A stretch of DNA of 64,000 nucleotides from Leuctra nigra (GCA_934045905.1 CAKOGZ010000158.1:1-64000), one strand, 5' to 3'; positions 47,166 to 59,500 are shown, counted from the stretch's first letter. Numbers and translations are program-made. Notes: a model not told the origin generated them from the letters alone.

Positions 47166-48447
47166 ATCCCAGAAAAAAACACTCCGTGTAAAAAAGGCAG
47201 CCAAGTCTCTTTACTTTAAAAAAATTCAACACCGAAAAGGAGTGATATCAAAAAAGGAGCCAAGTCAATGACATTTCCAAATATTTAATCGTATCTTTGA
47301 AATAAAAGTATAAACACCGAGAAATACTTTACAAAAGGACTTGGCGCATCGTTTTTTTAAAGACATTTTTCTATTCATAAGCATGTGCCATTTATATACA
47401 ACCGTCATTTTGAATGTTTAGAATAATAGGGAAACATCTTTCAATTAGGTACATATTATACATACCTTCTGTAAAATATTTTCTATATGATTATATACGC
47501 TATGAAACTTGTTGTCTATGCTTTCTATAAATATACACAATAGTTATCTTCGTAATATTGTTTCGTGGTGAATATAATTAAGTCTCATGCGTTATACCTT
47601 CTCATCATGTAACAATTTCTATTAATACACATTTTATAAAAATACATTTCACAAAGAAGACAGTCATATTGAATTTCTATTAAAAAATTTAACTTTATAC
47701 ACTTGACACTTCAAAAATATATAATTGTGTTCCATTAGTTAGTAATTATTTGACAACGTTTCATGATTTCCTTCAGTCAAGATCAAATTATGAAAAGATA
47801 CCAGTCTAATATCGCCATATTAACAGTACTGCAAGAATCTGTATGAGCCCACTTCCAATTGATATGAAGGGATGTGTGTTGTGAAAAATATCCGACCGAA
47901 CCGGGGCACGAACTTGGGACCTCTCACTTGCCGGGCGAGAGCTCTACCAACTGAGCTACCCGATCGGACGGGCGGACATTAGACACAACACACTGATGAG
48001 GATCCTGACTCCTGACTCCATGGAAGTTTTCCAAAGAAACCTACATTCTCACCACTTCCAATTGTTATGTAATTCTTTCACCCTTATATTACTTATATAT
48101 TACAGCATAAAATCATGCTTCTATCGCCATTGACAAAACTATAAAATAGTCATTACTAAAAGTAGCTTGATTCATAGATTCTGGCTCTAATAGAAAGAGG
48201 AAAATGTACCTACTTGTAAATTTCTTTCCACTTTTAGGATAGAATGATGTCTTTAAAAAAACGATGCGCCAAGTCCTTTTGTAAAGTATTTCTCGGTGTT
48301 TATACTTTTATTTCAAAGATACGATTAAATATTTGGAAATGTCATTGACTTGGCTCCTTTTTTGATATCACTCCTTTTCGGTGTTGAATTTTTTTAAAGT
48401 AAAGAGACTTGGCTGCCTTTTTTACACGGAGTGTTTTTTTCTGGGAT
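47166..48447. mobile_element. 1.28-kb foldback element with about 200-bp inverted arms
   Basis: 47166-47367 and 48251-48447 are nearly perfect reverse complements, starting with ATCCCAGAAAAAAACACTCC and ending about 200 bp in with ACGATGCGCCAAGTCC-type sequence. The interior of about 880 bp has no transposase; it contains a tRNA-like sequence on the minus strand. The high arm identity indicates a recent insertion or arm conversion. A diverged relative is at 33168-33860. Confidence 0.88.
47894..47965 (-). repeat. tRNA-like sequence inside the foldback element
   Basis: On the minus strand there is a consensus A box TAGCTCAGTTGG, an acceptor stem GATCGGG/TTCGGTC that pairs only with wobbles, and an anticodon arm CTCGC/GTGAG around CCGGCAA (anticodon position GGC, but C rather than T before it). 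The T arm is disrupted and the B box degraded. This is a tRNA pseudogene or SINE head rather than a working tRNA-Ala. Confidence 0.6.
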
Positions 48448-48729
48448 TATTCTTTACCCAGACAATAGTGCGCTTTGGGTCATGTATTACATGGCGGGTC
48501 TCTCTAGTAAACTCATAAAACAAAATATTTCTGTACCTCTCCAATGTAATAAGATATTAATAAGATGAAGGATATGGAATAAATAAATTTGAAGACACCC
48601 CTGGTTTTATTTTGCTATCTACTTTTCACATTTAATTGTGAACAAATATATAATTTTCATTGAGTTTCCACCAGACTTTTGAAGATTTAACACGATTTTA
48701 TTTTGATTTGAGTTTAAATTAATACAATC

Positions 48730-48985
48730 GGCAAGAACTCCTTCCTTGAAAGAGCAATCCGGCTGTGGAATCAGCTACCCGTAGAGGATATTGGCGCCTT
48801 CGGAGACCCACAGAAGCTAGTGATCAACGAAGACTAACTTCTTATTCTCTGTGCCTTTGTTTTTCTGTTGTTTTTCTGTTTCCTCTTTTTCTCTTGTGAA
48901 TCTTATTCAAACTCTGTAATTTGAGCCTCGGCCACCGGTAATTTAACAATTCCAAAGCTGAGAGTAATAAATAAATACAAATAAA
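48730..48985 (+). mobile_element. 5'-truncated LINE 3' end
   Basis: 48736-48837 encodes NSFLERAIRLWNQLPVEDIG and further residues before TAA. This is the SF(F/L)xRAIRLWNxLP motif seen at the C-terminus of many Jockey/CR1/RTE-type reverse-transcriptase ORFs. A T-rich 3' UTR of about 120 bp and an A-rich tail of AAATAAATAC repeats follow. The break just upstream of the motif is the usual 5' truncation of a LINE copy. Confidence 0.75.
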
Positions 48986-50170
48986 TACAAAAAAATATCT
49001 GTGAGAAAACACTGTGTATTAGCGATATAATATGTATCCATGGGATTCGAAATATGAGTTAAATCGCATTGGACAAAGTATTGGATAATATGTAAAGCAA
49101 TAAGTAGTACAATTTTACAGTGATACCACATTTCATATTTAATTAAAATTGAAATGTCATACATTGTGTTATTCATATTTTGAAAAGAAAACATAATTAA
49201 AATATTAGTGTACAATTCAATTTTCAACGCAAAGATATTTTGCTGCCCTTGCTTATAAGAATTGATAGGGCTGAGATTTTGATATTATTGTAATTAAAAG
49301 TACTTAACAGTACTTCACAGTAATAGTACTTCTGTTAATGCCGGTGCAATTAATTGTAGACTATGTTGTACAAAATAAAAACTTGTAAATATACTGTTAA
49401 ACACCTTCCCACCTAAAAGGATAGAGATATAAAAGAAGGGCCAAGCAATAATCTATTGTTGAACCTTTTCGCACTTAAAATTCGTGAAATCATTTCGCCC
49501 AGTTACTGCCGCCAAGCACAACACTATAAACCTAACGTTTGAGCCCAAAATTTAAGAAATAAATATTTGTGAATCATCATTGTAAATTTTAACAAAATAA
49601 TAAAAATTAAAAGCATTAAATAAAATTCTTATAAATTTATATAAAGCAAAATAAATAATTTTAACTAATTTAAAACACTACTCAATAAATACATTTAAAT
49701 TCAAATTTAAAAAATAAATAAAAGAAAGCTGGACGCATTGTGTTAAGAAATCAAATTTTCGAAATGTAATACTCTGGGGCTGAATTCACAAACAAGTATT
49801 ATCTTCTTATACGTAATATTATCTTTTGTATTATCTTTCATTTAACACTGTGTTTTTGGTATTAAATCGAAAGATAATTCGTATTAATTTTGTGAATCCA
49901 TCCCCTGCAGCTTTAGTATGTAATAAGGATAAGAGTTGTCGCTCTCGGTGCTTATTTCATACACAGGTGCCCGGCATGCAGTAACGTAACCATTTTTTAA
50001 AGCTTCTAATGCGAGTTCTGAATCAATAAAAATAGATTAGTACCGACTGACGTGGTATTCCCCGACTGGCTGAATCTGATGATGAATTGCAATGCTCTCA
50101 TTATGTTGGATGCTCGTAACCTTGTCAATGAATAGTAAATCCCACGGCCTGCTTAATTACCTGCACTCAT
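48986..50170. other. AT-rich intergenic DNA
   Basis: Low-complexity A/T-rich sequence, especially 49560-49740. I see no gene or structured repeat. Confidence 0.4.
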
Positions 50171-50174
50171 CGGG

Positions 50175-50211
50175 TATAAATCCTGAGGGAATGTGATTGA
50201 GTCAGTTCAGT
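50175..50211 (+). promoter_or_regulatory. TATA box and initiator
   Basis: TATAAA at 50175-50180 is followed 27 bases later by TCAGT (50202-50206) and an overlapping TTCAGTC. This is the standard arthropod TATA plus TCAGT arrangement, and gives a 5' UTR of about 25-30 bases before the ATG at 50231. Confidence 0.65.
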
Positions 50212-50230
50212 CTACAGGACATCTTCAGTC

Positions 50231-50299
50231 ATGAGGACTTTTAGCGTCATCAGCGCCATCTTCCTGGCAGTCTGCTCACTCAACTACTCCACTCTGGCG
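50231..50299 (+). CDS. first exon of a secreted protein (signal peptide)
   Basis: ATG opens 23 codons, MRTFSVISAIFLAVCSLNYS then TLA, with the basic-hydrophobic-small pattern of a signal peptide. They are followed by a strong donor GTAAGA in phase 0; the frame hits a stop three codons into the intron. A short first exon coding just the signal peptide behind a TATA/Inr promoter is common in insect cuticle, peptide and immune genes. The mature protein is not certain. The only nearby phase-0 exon I can propose is 62356-62508, 12 kb away across many transposons. Confidence 0.55.
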
Positions 50300-50645
50300 G
50301 TAAGACACTGAAATAAGTTCATTAGGTATAACTGTACTAAAAAAAAAGTTTTGGGGAATATTAATTTTTAATTTTTGTAATATTTAGTTTAATTATATAT
50401 AAATCGTTCTGTGAAAGTGTTGCCGTGGTTACAATCTAAATATATTATTTTTATTCAAAAAAATAAATTGAATTTTTGAATTTTTGTTCAAATTTTGCAT
50501 GGTGATCAAGACCAACTTAATATTAAATTTTACATATTATTGTAAGCCCAATCAAAGTATTAATTGTAATTTTACGAGTTTAGTATGGGATGTCACAAGA
50601 GATTTCTGGAGAAGGTATGTAGTAAAACTTCACGACACAATGGAT
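50300..50645. other. AT-rich intron or intergenic sequence
   Basis: Follows the donor of the signal-peptide exon. No further exon with a clear acceptor and coding character was seen. Confidence 0.35.
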
Positions 50646-50783
50646 CTGTTATTCATCCAGAGTATTATGGAGATTGAAAAATTGCAGAGAAAATCGTCTT
50701 GTGCCGTGTCGTGCATCGTTACTATGGGGTTGTTGCATGTTCTGTGCTCGCTCATCAACGCGTTACACTAAGCGTTTTCCTAG
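50646..50783 (+). mobile_element. Helentron-like right end
   Basis: GTGCTCGCTCATCAACGCG is followed by a stem AACGC/GCGTT (50757-50761 and 50772-50776) and the end CTAG at 50780-50783. It is closely similar to the right end at 54646-54683. No matching left end lies upstream, so the copy is 5'-truncated; its left limit is approximate. Confidence 0.6.
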
Positions 50784-50981
50784 TATATTTTCTTGCTACG
50801 CTGGGTGCTGTATGAAATTTAACTTAAAAATGTGCCAAATGACAACTCTTAGTTTAAGTCAATAGGTTAACGGGTTTCTTCTCCTATCGTATCGGAAATT
50901 TCATAGTTTTGCGCGGGTTTGTTGAATAACCGGCGCCTAATTAACAAGGCACGAAGCAAAAATTAAAAAAGTGCTACTAAT

Positions 50982-51000
50982 TGAGCGAGCGAAGCGAGCG
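50982..51000 (+). mobile_element. Helentron-like left-end motif
   Basis: TGAGCGAGCGAAGCGAGCG, identical to the motif at 52605-52623. Its first nine bases are the inverse of GCTCGCTCA, which precedes the right-end hairpins. It lies 200 bp after a right end, so it probably starts a different, fragmented copy. Confidence 0.45.
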
Positions 51001-51033
51001 TCACTACGGTACTCTTATGGTACTTTCTCTCAC

Positions 51034-51424
<391 letters not shown>

Positions 51425-52170
51425 TTTCGTAGTTGAGGTGTGTTCCCACCAGGGCGGCGCTCGAATAGTTTTCACACACTTCGTACACACCCATGACGCG
51501 TAGTGACCGCAGCATGTGAGCTCCTTTTTCGGATATGCATTTTGTGGAGTTCCCTTTAAATTCGAATCAGCCAATGACATGACGGCATTCAAATATTTGA
51601 AATACACACAGCGCGACCGCCTAAGCCAATACAATGTGAGGTCATAAAAAATAAAACGTATAGTTTTGTAAACTATTTATTAATACGTTCAATTGTTAGG
51701 TACACCTATGTTACATGCATAGAAACCAGCAAATAAATTAAGATCACTACATTGGAGCAATGACTAAACAATTAAATACAATTAAATATCGTATTACTCT
51801 GTTGAAGATAATCGTATGTTTTTTTTAAAAGTACGTAATATCGTGCGTATGCTAAAATCGTGTACGTACCAAATGATTACCGGAAAATAATAATAATAAC
51901 GTTAAACAATGTAACTATTACATAAAACAAATGTCACATACTTGCGAAATAGACAAGTTTCTAACTGCAGTAACTGACTATTGATATTTTTATAGAGGGG
52001 GGAAATCCACGTAAAATGTTATTGAATACAATTTCACAAATGTGTATATTTTTTGTTGGATTATATATAACTTGTAACATCTTGAAAAACATTCTATATT
52101 GTTATATTTGACAGACTTGCGTCTTGTGTCTTAAAATGTTGTAATTTAAACGTTGAATTTAAATTTAAAT
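51425..52170. other. AT-rich intergenic DNA
   Basis: Weak GTGAG/CTCAC motifs continue to about 51640. The rest is AT-rich with no recognisable feature. Confidence 0.35.
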
Positions 52171-52440
52171 CGGATTGGCATGTATTAACACACAGACGAC
52201 CTCGTATTGTTATTTTAAATTCAACAATGTGTATGCGATAGCCAGAAGACTTCAGATACAACTGAGAAATTGGATTGGCGTGTATCAACACACAGACGAC
52301 CTCGTATTGTTATTTTAAATTCAACAATGTGTATGCGATAGCCAGAAGACTTCAGATACAACTGAGAAATCGGATTGGCGTGTATCAACACACAGACGAC
52401 CTCGTATTGTTATTTTAAATTCAACAATGTGTATGCGATA
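52171..52440. repeat. 100-bp tandem repeat, 2.7 units
   Basis: Units start at 52171, 52271 and 52371 with (C/T)GGATTGGC(A/G)TGTAT. The last ends at 52440 after 70 bases. Copies differ at only a few positions. Confidence 0.95.
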
Positions 52441-53916
52441 AAACTACCCAAAAGACCTTGAAGAAATTCAGAAAGTTCAATATATTGATTCAAACTCAAA
52501 ATGAGGATATTGTTTAGTAATGATTATCCGTAAACGAATGACCAATGCTATGTAAATCTACTTTCATAATATTTGGAGTAAATATGGACGAGTTTGGGAT
52601 TTATTGAGCGAGCGAAGCGAGCGACTCCATTTGGCTCTTTTAGCACGGACCTCTGTTTTTTTTTTTTTTTTTTTTTTTTTTTTTGTTTTTGTATGCTAAA
52701 GGAAGCAATAGAAGTCGCACCGTTTCACCGATCGACCTGAAATTTTGCACACATGTAAAGACAACCTTCTCTGTTTGCAGACCCAATTTTTTTTTTAAAT
52801 CCATCCATTGGTTCATTGTTAAAATAAGTATCTCCTGATAGCCTAAAAAATGAAAATGGTCTTCGAGAAATGTGATCAAACTCATATTTAGCATGGTCAG
52901 TAAGACCAACAATGTCACTTATTTTACAAATTTTCAGCCGAATCTGTCAAGAAAGTATGCACTTATTGACATTTTTAATAGCTGTCAGAAATGAAACATT
53001 GAAAATGAATGTCTTTCCAATGCAACTGAATCTGATTTGCTTTAGGTACAAGAGTGTTTTGATGGTATGTACACTTTTTTAGTGAAAAGCAGATATTTTT
53101 ATGTTTATTGAGTTGATCAAATTTGAATAATTCAATTTGGATCATAGTTTCCAACAAATCATTTCGAGTTTTTAAGGACCTTGATTGTCTTTTCGTCAAT
53201 TCGTAGTTCTGATGGCCGTGCCTCCCGTGTTTCTACTTGGCTGATTTTGCATCCAGGAGGGATTAGAAACATAAGCTCACATTTCAATAATATCATTGAG
53301 TGGCGTTTGTTCTCTTCTAGCGTTCACACGTCATTCCAAATCTCTCCTGCATTTTGCTTCTTTTCGTTGATAATTTTGGCAATTTGGTGTACTTTGTGAA
53401 GGTATTAGTAAAATTGAATTGCTTTTAAAGCATAGATATATTAGGTATCTACAGTATTTGTCCAGGGGATTGATTATTTCAAATTATTTTCTTCTTGGAA
53501 ACGTTGGATTTATTCCGTTTCTGAGCTTCTGTCTAGCCTGACATTTCCTTGAAGGTTGCTATTTTTTTTGAAAGTTTTGATTCATTCAGTTCAAAACATT
53601 ACGTTGTCTTATTTTAATTGTGGAACGTTGGATTCATTCCGTTTCTAAACTAGGTAGTTACTATTTTACCTGATCCGTTTTTTTGTGTGGAACTTTGATT
53701 CCTTTCGCTTATTAGTTGAAAGGTGTTTACTTTATTTTCATATTTGCGAAGTTTTGTTCAAGATTCATTTCGTAACATTACGACATTGAATACATTACGT
53801 CTTTGAGCACACATTTCGTGCATTTCAAACATTGATCACACAAATATTATTGTACTCTAATTAGGTAGGTACTCTACTTCTTACTTTTTCATTACCTATC
53901 TTATCCCTATTTAAAC

Positions 53917-54147
53917 ATGCCGAAAAATGGAAAGACTTCTGCTAGAATGAAAGCCATAAAGGCGAAAAAGCGTCTGCGTGAAATTGAAGATCAAGAAACT
54001 GACGAAGCTAAATCTAAAAGGTTGAAACAAAATGTCGTTAATAATAAAGTATCAAGGAGCAAAGATACCCCCGACCAGACTGCTGCAAGGAGATACTCAA
54101 ACAATCAACGCAATACCCGCTCTCGTGCAGCGGGTATTGCCGATTGA
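53917..54147 (+). pseudogene. short basic ORF, possible N-terminal stub of a Helitron protein
   Basis: 76 codons from MPKNGKTSARMKAIKAKKRL to a TGA. The protein is very rich in Lys, Arg, Glu and Gln, with segments (RLREIEDQETDEAKSKRLK, then DTPDQTAARRYSNNQRN) like the repetitive basic N-terminal part of insect Helitron helicase ORFs. It lies inside the Helentron-like element and has no Rep or helicase part after it. It could instead be an unrelated nuclear-type basic peptide. The assignment is from pattern only. Confidence 0.4.
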
Positions 54148-54149
54148 CC

Positions 54150-54600
54150 GACCAACTAAAAACTTCGCATGGTAATTGGTAGCAACATTTAAGGTATTTT
54201 TGCCAATTTTCAGTCTAATTTGTAGTTATTTTCAGAAGTTTTTGTAATTTTAGGGACATTTTGTGTGTTGGCTGTCAAATTCACGGCGACTTCGAATCTT
54301 CAGTTCAAGGCAAGGTAGTTAGAGCAGAAAGTTTCAAACGAAATGAAACTAATAATGACCGTTTAACAGATTGATCTGATATTGTGTCCACAGTAATATC
54401 ATATCATATGAGTGGTCCCAGGTATATTGTTTGAAGGATATCATGTGATTTTTGAAACTTAACAAGGAACCGTTCAATCAAAGGTTTAATCGATCAACTT
54501 AAAACTTAGCAAGGTTATTGGGACCAATATTTTTTGGAAATTTTGGGGATATTTATACAAGTCTGTGACGAAATTCAAGAATTATTGGCTTTTAATGACA
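54150..54600. repeat. 450-bp dispersed repeat, copy 1
   Basis: Shares long ordered stretches with 61810-62255, for example GGTAGTTAGAGCAGAAA, GAGTGGTCCCAGGTATATT, CGATCAACTTAAAACT and ATTATTGGCTTTTAATGA. It forms the distal part of the Helentron-like element. Confidence 0.85.
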
Positions 54601-54683
54601 TTTTCGATAGACATAATTTCGGTTCGAGGTGTTGCGTGTATCCGTGCTCGCTCATCAACGCGTTACTCAGAGCGTTTTCCTAG

Positions 54684-55162
54684 TTTAAACAATTGCTTGA
54701 TAGTTTTTCCTTGTTTTATACACATGCATTAGATTTGCTTCACTGAACTGTTGTGTATCACCGATACGCACACACCGCATTATCTGAGGTCCTAGAGCGT
54801 CGACCTTGAACTGATGGTAGGAGTGTTTATCGCCATAAGAAGGTTTCCATTTTCTGCGTGGTTAGGGGTTTCAGTTTGCTTCGAACATGAGTAATATGTT
54901 TGATTCTCTCCACGAGTGTGTAATGAGACTTGCCAACCTTCACCGTCTTTCCGAAGTATATTATATTGTAATATTAATTTCTCATGTCATGCGACGACAC
55001 TTACTTATATTTTGGGTTAATTTTTAACTTATATCCGAATGATTAAAAAGTAAAATGAATAAAGATGCGATCACAAAGAGAGTTTTTACATGTTGCTTTT
55101 TCAATTCAAATATCACCGCTTTGCCTGCAATGTTCACATGACACGTCCCGGATATTTTTATA
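54684..55162. other. intergenic with one half of a distant inverted repeat
   Basis: 54768-54800 (ACACACCGCATTATCTGAGG, TCCTA) is the approximate inverse of 59516-59550. No gene was found. Confidence 0.5.
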
Positions 55163-55480
55163 TTGCTATGTAGGTACGTTGTCTATGAGAATTCTAAGCT
55201 GCAAATTAACTGCAATTTTAAAACAGGAAAAATCGATAGTGATCTCATTATCAACGACATTGTCAAAAAACGATATTTTTCAAAAGCGGCAAAATTCTTG
55301 TTAATTCGTGGTTTTCAACAGGTAGGTACACATAGGAAAACTGTTGATCAGGAAGACATTTGCGATAAGAAGAGTCTATTTGCGATGCAATTGAACGAAC
55401 TTTGGGTTTTTGAAAGGTTTTTTGAAAATGTAACAGATCCGAGAACAAGACAAAGCACCGCCAGACGGAGGTAGCTCCAG
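55163..55480 (+). repeat. transposon-like fragment with open frame
   Basis: A 103-codon open frame ends at 55474. Its distal part, GAAGACATTTGCG through GTAGCTCC (55350-55477), is a diverged relative of 59813-59922, so this is part of a dispersed repeat. I do not recognise the protein family, and the start is arbitrary. Confidence 0.45.
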
Positions 55481-56611
55481 ATTATTTATCGAAAATCGAG
55501 TTTGAGCACATCGCTTGCAATTTTTGGAGGAAATACTTGAATATGCAAAACTTAACTAATGCTTACACGTCGATTCCGATGGACATAACGCCGACTCACT
55601 GATTCAAGATGGCGCCGAAATGGGCCTTAAAAAATAGTTTTTTTGTCCTTTTGAGAGCGAAAGTACGAGACATTTTTAAAAAAAGAGGGTAGGTCCCAGC
55701 TCGATATTGAGTGAAGAAAAATAAAAAATACTAGAAATTCTCAGCTAGACGATTTTTGAAATTGTAACGCCGAACTTTAAACTCAAAATTGGGCCAAAAT
55801 TTTAAATACATGCCCCCGCAGACCATCGATTTACCTTCTACAGACCTATTAGGACCGCGTCTAGAACTCGACTCATTAGGCGACCCTCCCATCATTTGCC
55901 GCTCACAGGGGATGTGAGCAAGTTGGCTCAAGCGCCAACACACGAGCTCGAGGCAATGTATTAACAAGACGGACTTACGCCCCTCTGCGTCTAGAATTCG
56001 ACACCTTAGCAACCCTCCCATTACGCACAGTTTTGTATACAATAATCTTTACGGTCATTATTAACAGCTTCAATTTCTCAGACAGATGCTTTTCTGTATT
56101 CAATTTATTATGAAATACCTATTAAAATACTTTCTTCATAACATACAGTGTTTAAGAATTATTTAAATAATTAATAGCAGAAGTTCTATCTTATACACAC
56201 TCTAGGCTCATTTACAGTATCAATTCGAGTTCACAAATGTGTGATGATCATTATGAATTTATCAATTACAAACGAGGTCCTAGGATTTTTCTCTCCACTG
56301 TTTGAAAAAGATTCGTCAAATTCAATATATTCCCTGATGTATTATCCTATTGTGAGTGTTTTTTGTTTGAAACACTTTTCTCTAGGATGCTTGGATTAAC
56401 GGTAATCATCGTTCAAATAAAATTATTTTCTCTGCGTTGACTTCACGTGCAAGATCGAGGTTGCTCTAACGTTGTTACTATGGCATTAAATCTGAACAAA
56501 TTCACGAATTTTAGAATCGGTCTTTCTCTCTCATTTTTGCAAGTAGACAGTTGAATTTTAGAGTGGTTTACTCCAATTTTCCCGCTGAATTCGAATGTGA
56601 ACTCAGATGTT
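55481..56611. other. intergenic with an internal imperfect repeat
   Basis: GCGTCTAGAACTCGAC...ACCCTCCCAT (55857-55892) and GCGTCTAGAATTCGAC...ACCCTCCCAT (55987-56022) form a local direct repeat. The remainder to 56611 is AT-rich with nothing recognisable. Confidence 0.5.
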
Positions 56612-58626
56612 GAAAATGTGATAAGGGCGAGATTCCTATGTTAAAGGTGCGGGATAATGAACCTTACGGTCTAGCAATACGTGATTGAGTGAAGAATTGT
56701 TATATTATTTATACAATTATTTCACAGCTATCGATATGAAAACAATTGATCACAACGCCAATTCCAGTAGATATCGTCGTTTTGCGATGTAATCGCAAAC
56801 ACTCCACCTCCGAAATATTTGCTTAAATTCGAGTGTTGCTTTCGTCATCTATTTTTGCCGTAGAAACTAGATTTACCAGAATCGGGCCTAGTTTTCGCAT
56901 AGATTTCAAAGCTAATCTGAAATTGGCTACCGCCAATTTGCAATAAACTAAAGTTTTGTTTTGTTACGAAATTTATATTTGCATGAATTCAGAGATTACT
57001 ACAGTTTTGTTGTAAAAAATGTGATAAGGGCGAGATTCCTATGTTAAAGGTGCGGGATAATGAACCTTACGGTCTAGCAATACGTGATTGAGTGAAGAAT
57101 TGTTATATTATTTATACAATTATTTCACAGCTATCGATATGAAAACAATTGATCACAACGCCAATTCCAGTAGATATCGTCGTTTTGCGATGTAATCGCA
57201 AACACTCCACCTCCGAAATATTTGCTTAAATTCGAGTGTTGCTTTCGTCATCTATTTTTGCCGTAGAAACTAGATTTACCAGAATCGGGCCTAGTTTTCG
57301 CATAGATTTCAAAGCTAATCTGAAATTGGCTACCGCCAATTTGCAATAAACTAAAGTTTTGTTTTGTTACGAAATTTATATTTGCATGAATTCAGAGATT
57401 ACTACAGTTTTGTTGTAAAAAATGTGATAAGGGCGAGATTCCTATGTTAAAGGTGCGGGATAATGAACCTTACGGTCTAGCAATACGTGATTGAGTGAAG
57501 AATTGTTATATTATTTATACAATTATTTCACAGCTATCGATATGAAAACAATTGATCACAACGCCAATTCCAGTAGATATCGTCGTTTTGCGATGTAATC
57601 GCAAACACTCCACCTCCGAAATATTTGCTTAAATTCGAGTGTTGCTTTCGTCATCTATTTTTGCCGTAGAAACTAGATTTACCAGAATCGGGCCTAGTTT
57701 TCGCATAGATTTCAAAGCTAATCTGAAATTGGCTACCGCCAATTTGCAATAAACTAAAGTTTTGTTTTGTTACGAAATTTATATTTGCATGAATTCAGAG
57801 ATTACTACAGTTTTGTTGTAAAAAATGTGATAAGGGCGAGATTCCTATGTTAAAGGTGCGGGATAATGAACCTTACGGTCTAGCAATACGTGATTGAGTG
57901 AAGAATTGTTATATTATTTATACAATTATTTCACAGCTATCGATATGAAAACAATTGATCACAACGCCAATTCCAGTAGATATCGTCGTTTTGCGATGTA
58001 ATCGCAAACACTCCACCTCCGAAATATTTGCTTAAATTCGAGTGTTGCTTTCGTCATCTATTTTTGCCGTAGAAACTAGATTTACCAGAATCGGGCCTAG
58101 TTTTCGCATAGATTTCAAAGCTAATCTGAAATTGGCTACCGCCAATTTGCAATAAACTAAAGTTTTGTTTTGTTACGAAATTTATATTTGCATGAATTCA
58201 GAGATTACTACAGTTTTGTTGTAAAAAATGTGATAAGGGCGAGATTCCTATGTTAAAGGTGCGGGATAATGAACCTTACGGTCTAGCAATACGTGATTGA
58301 GTGAAGAATTGTTATATTATTTATACAATTATTTCACAGCTATCGATATGAAAACAATTGATCACAACGCCAATTCCAGTAGATATCGTCGTTTTGCGAT
58401 GTAATCGCAAACTCTCCACCTCCGAAATATTTGCTTCAATTCGAGTGTTGCTTTCGTCATCTATTTTTGCCGTAGAAACTAGATTTACCAGAATCGGGCC
58501 TAGTTTTCGCATAGATTTCAAAGCTAATCTGAAATTGGCTACCGCCAATTTGCAATAAACTAAAGTTTTGTTTTGTTACGAAATTTATATTTGCATGAAT
58601 TCAGAGATTACTACAGTTTTGTTGTG
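56612..58626. repeat. 403-bp tandem repeat, five units
   Basis: GTGATAAGGGCGAG starts at 56618, 57021, 57424, 57827 and 58230, exactly 403 bp apart. Units 1-4 look identical. The fifth has two substitutions (ACTCTCC for ACACTCC, GCTTCAATTC for GCTTAAATTC). The second of these removes a minus-strand stop, so only the last unit has a 75-codon open frame (58321-58548); I do not consider that a gene without further evidence. Confidence 0.97.
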
Positions 58627-59289
58627 GGATGACTAGTTTTCATGGAATCTGTTAAAAAAAAATAAGAAATATTAAAATGATTTATTTTATTACCATTGTT
58701 TAAAATCAGTAAAATATACACTAACGCCATAGCGCAGATCATTGCAATGGCAACAATGTCTTCACCATCGTTACAAATTGTTTAGTATATGTCATTGTTT
58801 CTTGTCTTGACATTATAAATCATGATGCTGTCCTATATCACCCACGGGGTTTCCCGTCAAAATAAAAACATATTTGTCGGTAAATATCATAATTTTCATA
58901 CTCAAAAGTGTACACATTATTAAATTCATTAATATAATGTTAAAATCAGTGGACATTTTCTAGGGAAAACGGTTATACTGTCAAATGGCGTAATTTTTTA
59001 ATCAACCATCAATGACGTTACCATGGTAACAGTAAAATATTACATCATTCAACAGGAATGGCATTTCCCGTCAAATTGTCCACTTGATTTAAATGTCATA
59101 TTTATCAATGGATATTCACACTTTTGCGTACAAAAACAGTGTGTTTTACTAACATTTGTTGATATTTTTTAAGTATAATTTTGAAACGATTTAAATAATT
59201 TATTAATATTTCCTAAAACACATGCATGATAAGTGTGAATATAATTATTATCTGCGCTGATAATAACAATTTTGTGATAAATAAGTTGA
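58627..59289. other. intergenic; weak foldback
   Basis: AAAATCAGTGGACATTTTC (58943-58961) is approximately inverted at about 59068-59092. GTTTCCCGTCAAA and ATTTCCCGTCAAA occur at 58850 and 59064. No gene was found. Confidence 0.4.
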
Positions 59290-59500
59290 GTGATTTCCAA
59301 TTATCAATTCATTATGAAATTCGAGGATTCAATAGATACTGAAAGAAAGACCTCAGAAAGACTGAACAGATTCTCAAGTCTTCTTACACACTTGTCCGGT
59401 GGTTTAAACCTCTACTCATACATTCGAAGCAAACTGAGGAAACCTGACAACGCCGAAGACATACGATGCAATAGTTCTGGCGAGTAAATGGCAACCTCTA
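59290..59500 (+). other. short open frame of unknown status
   Basis: From the ATG at 59314 a frame of 57 codons runs to TAA (KFEDSID..., then LLTHLSGGLNLYSYIRSKLR). The composition is protein-like, but no family, splice context or promoter is recognisable. It adjoins the dispersed repeat beginning about 59500, so it may be part of a transposon. Confidence 0.25.

Larger units (their letters stand above)
52605..54683 (+). mobile_element. Helentron-like (Helitron2-type) element
   Basis: The left-end motif TGAGCGAGCGAAGCGAGCG (52605-52623) has its first nine bases repeated inverted as GCTCGCTCA at 54646-54654. That is just inside a terminal hairpin AACGC/GCGTT (54657-54661 and 54672-54676), and the element ends in CTAG followed by T. 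An inverted repeat internal to a 3' hairpin is the asymmetric end structure described for Helentrons. The 2.1-kb body includes a 29-bp T run, text shared with 61810-62255, and a small basic ORF. No Rep or helicase domain is visible, so it is non-autonomous or decayed. Confidence 0.55.

Noticed and set aside
47894..47965. Functional tRNA-Ala on the minus strand
   Set aside because: Disrupted T arm, degraded B box, C in place of the invariant T before the anticodon.
53181..53399. 72-codon ORF
   Set aside because: Lies in T-rich transposon sequence, without family signature, splice signals or promoter.
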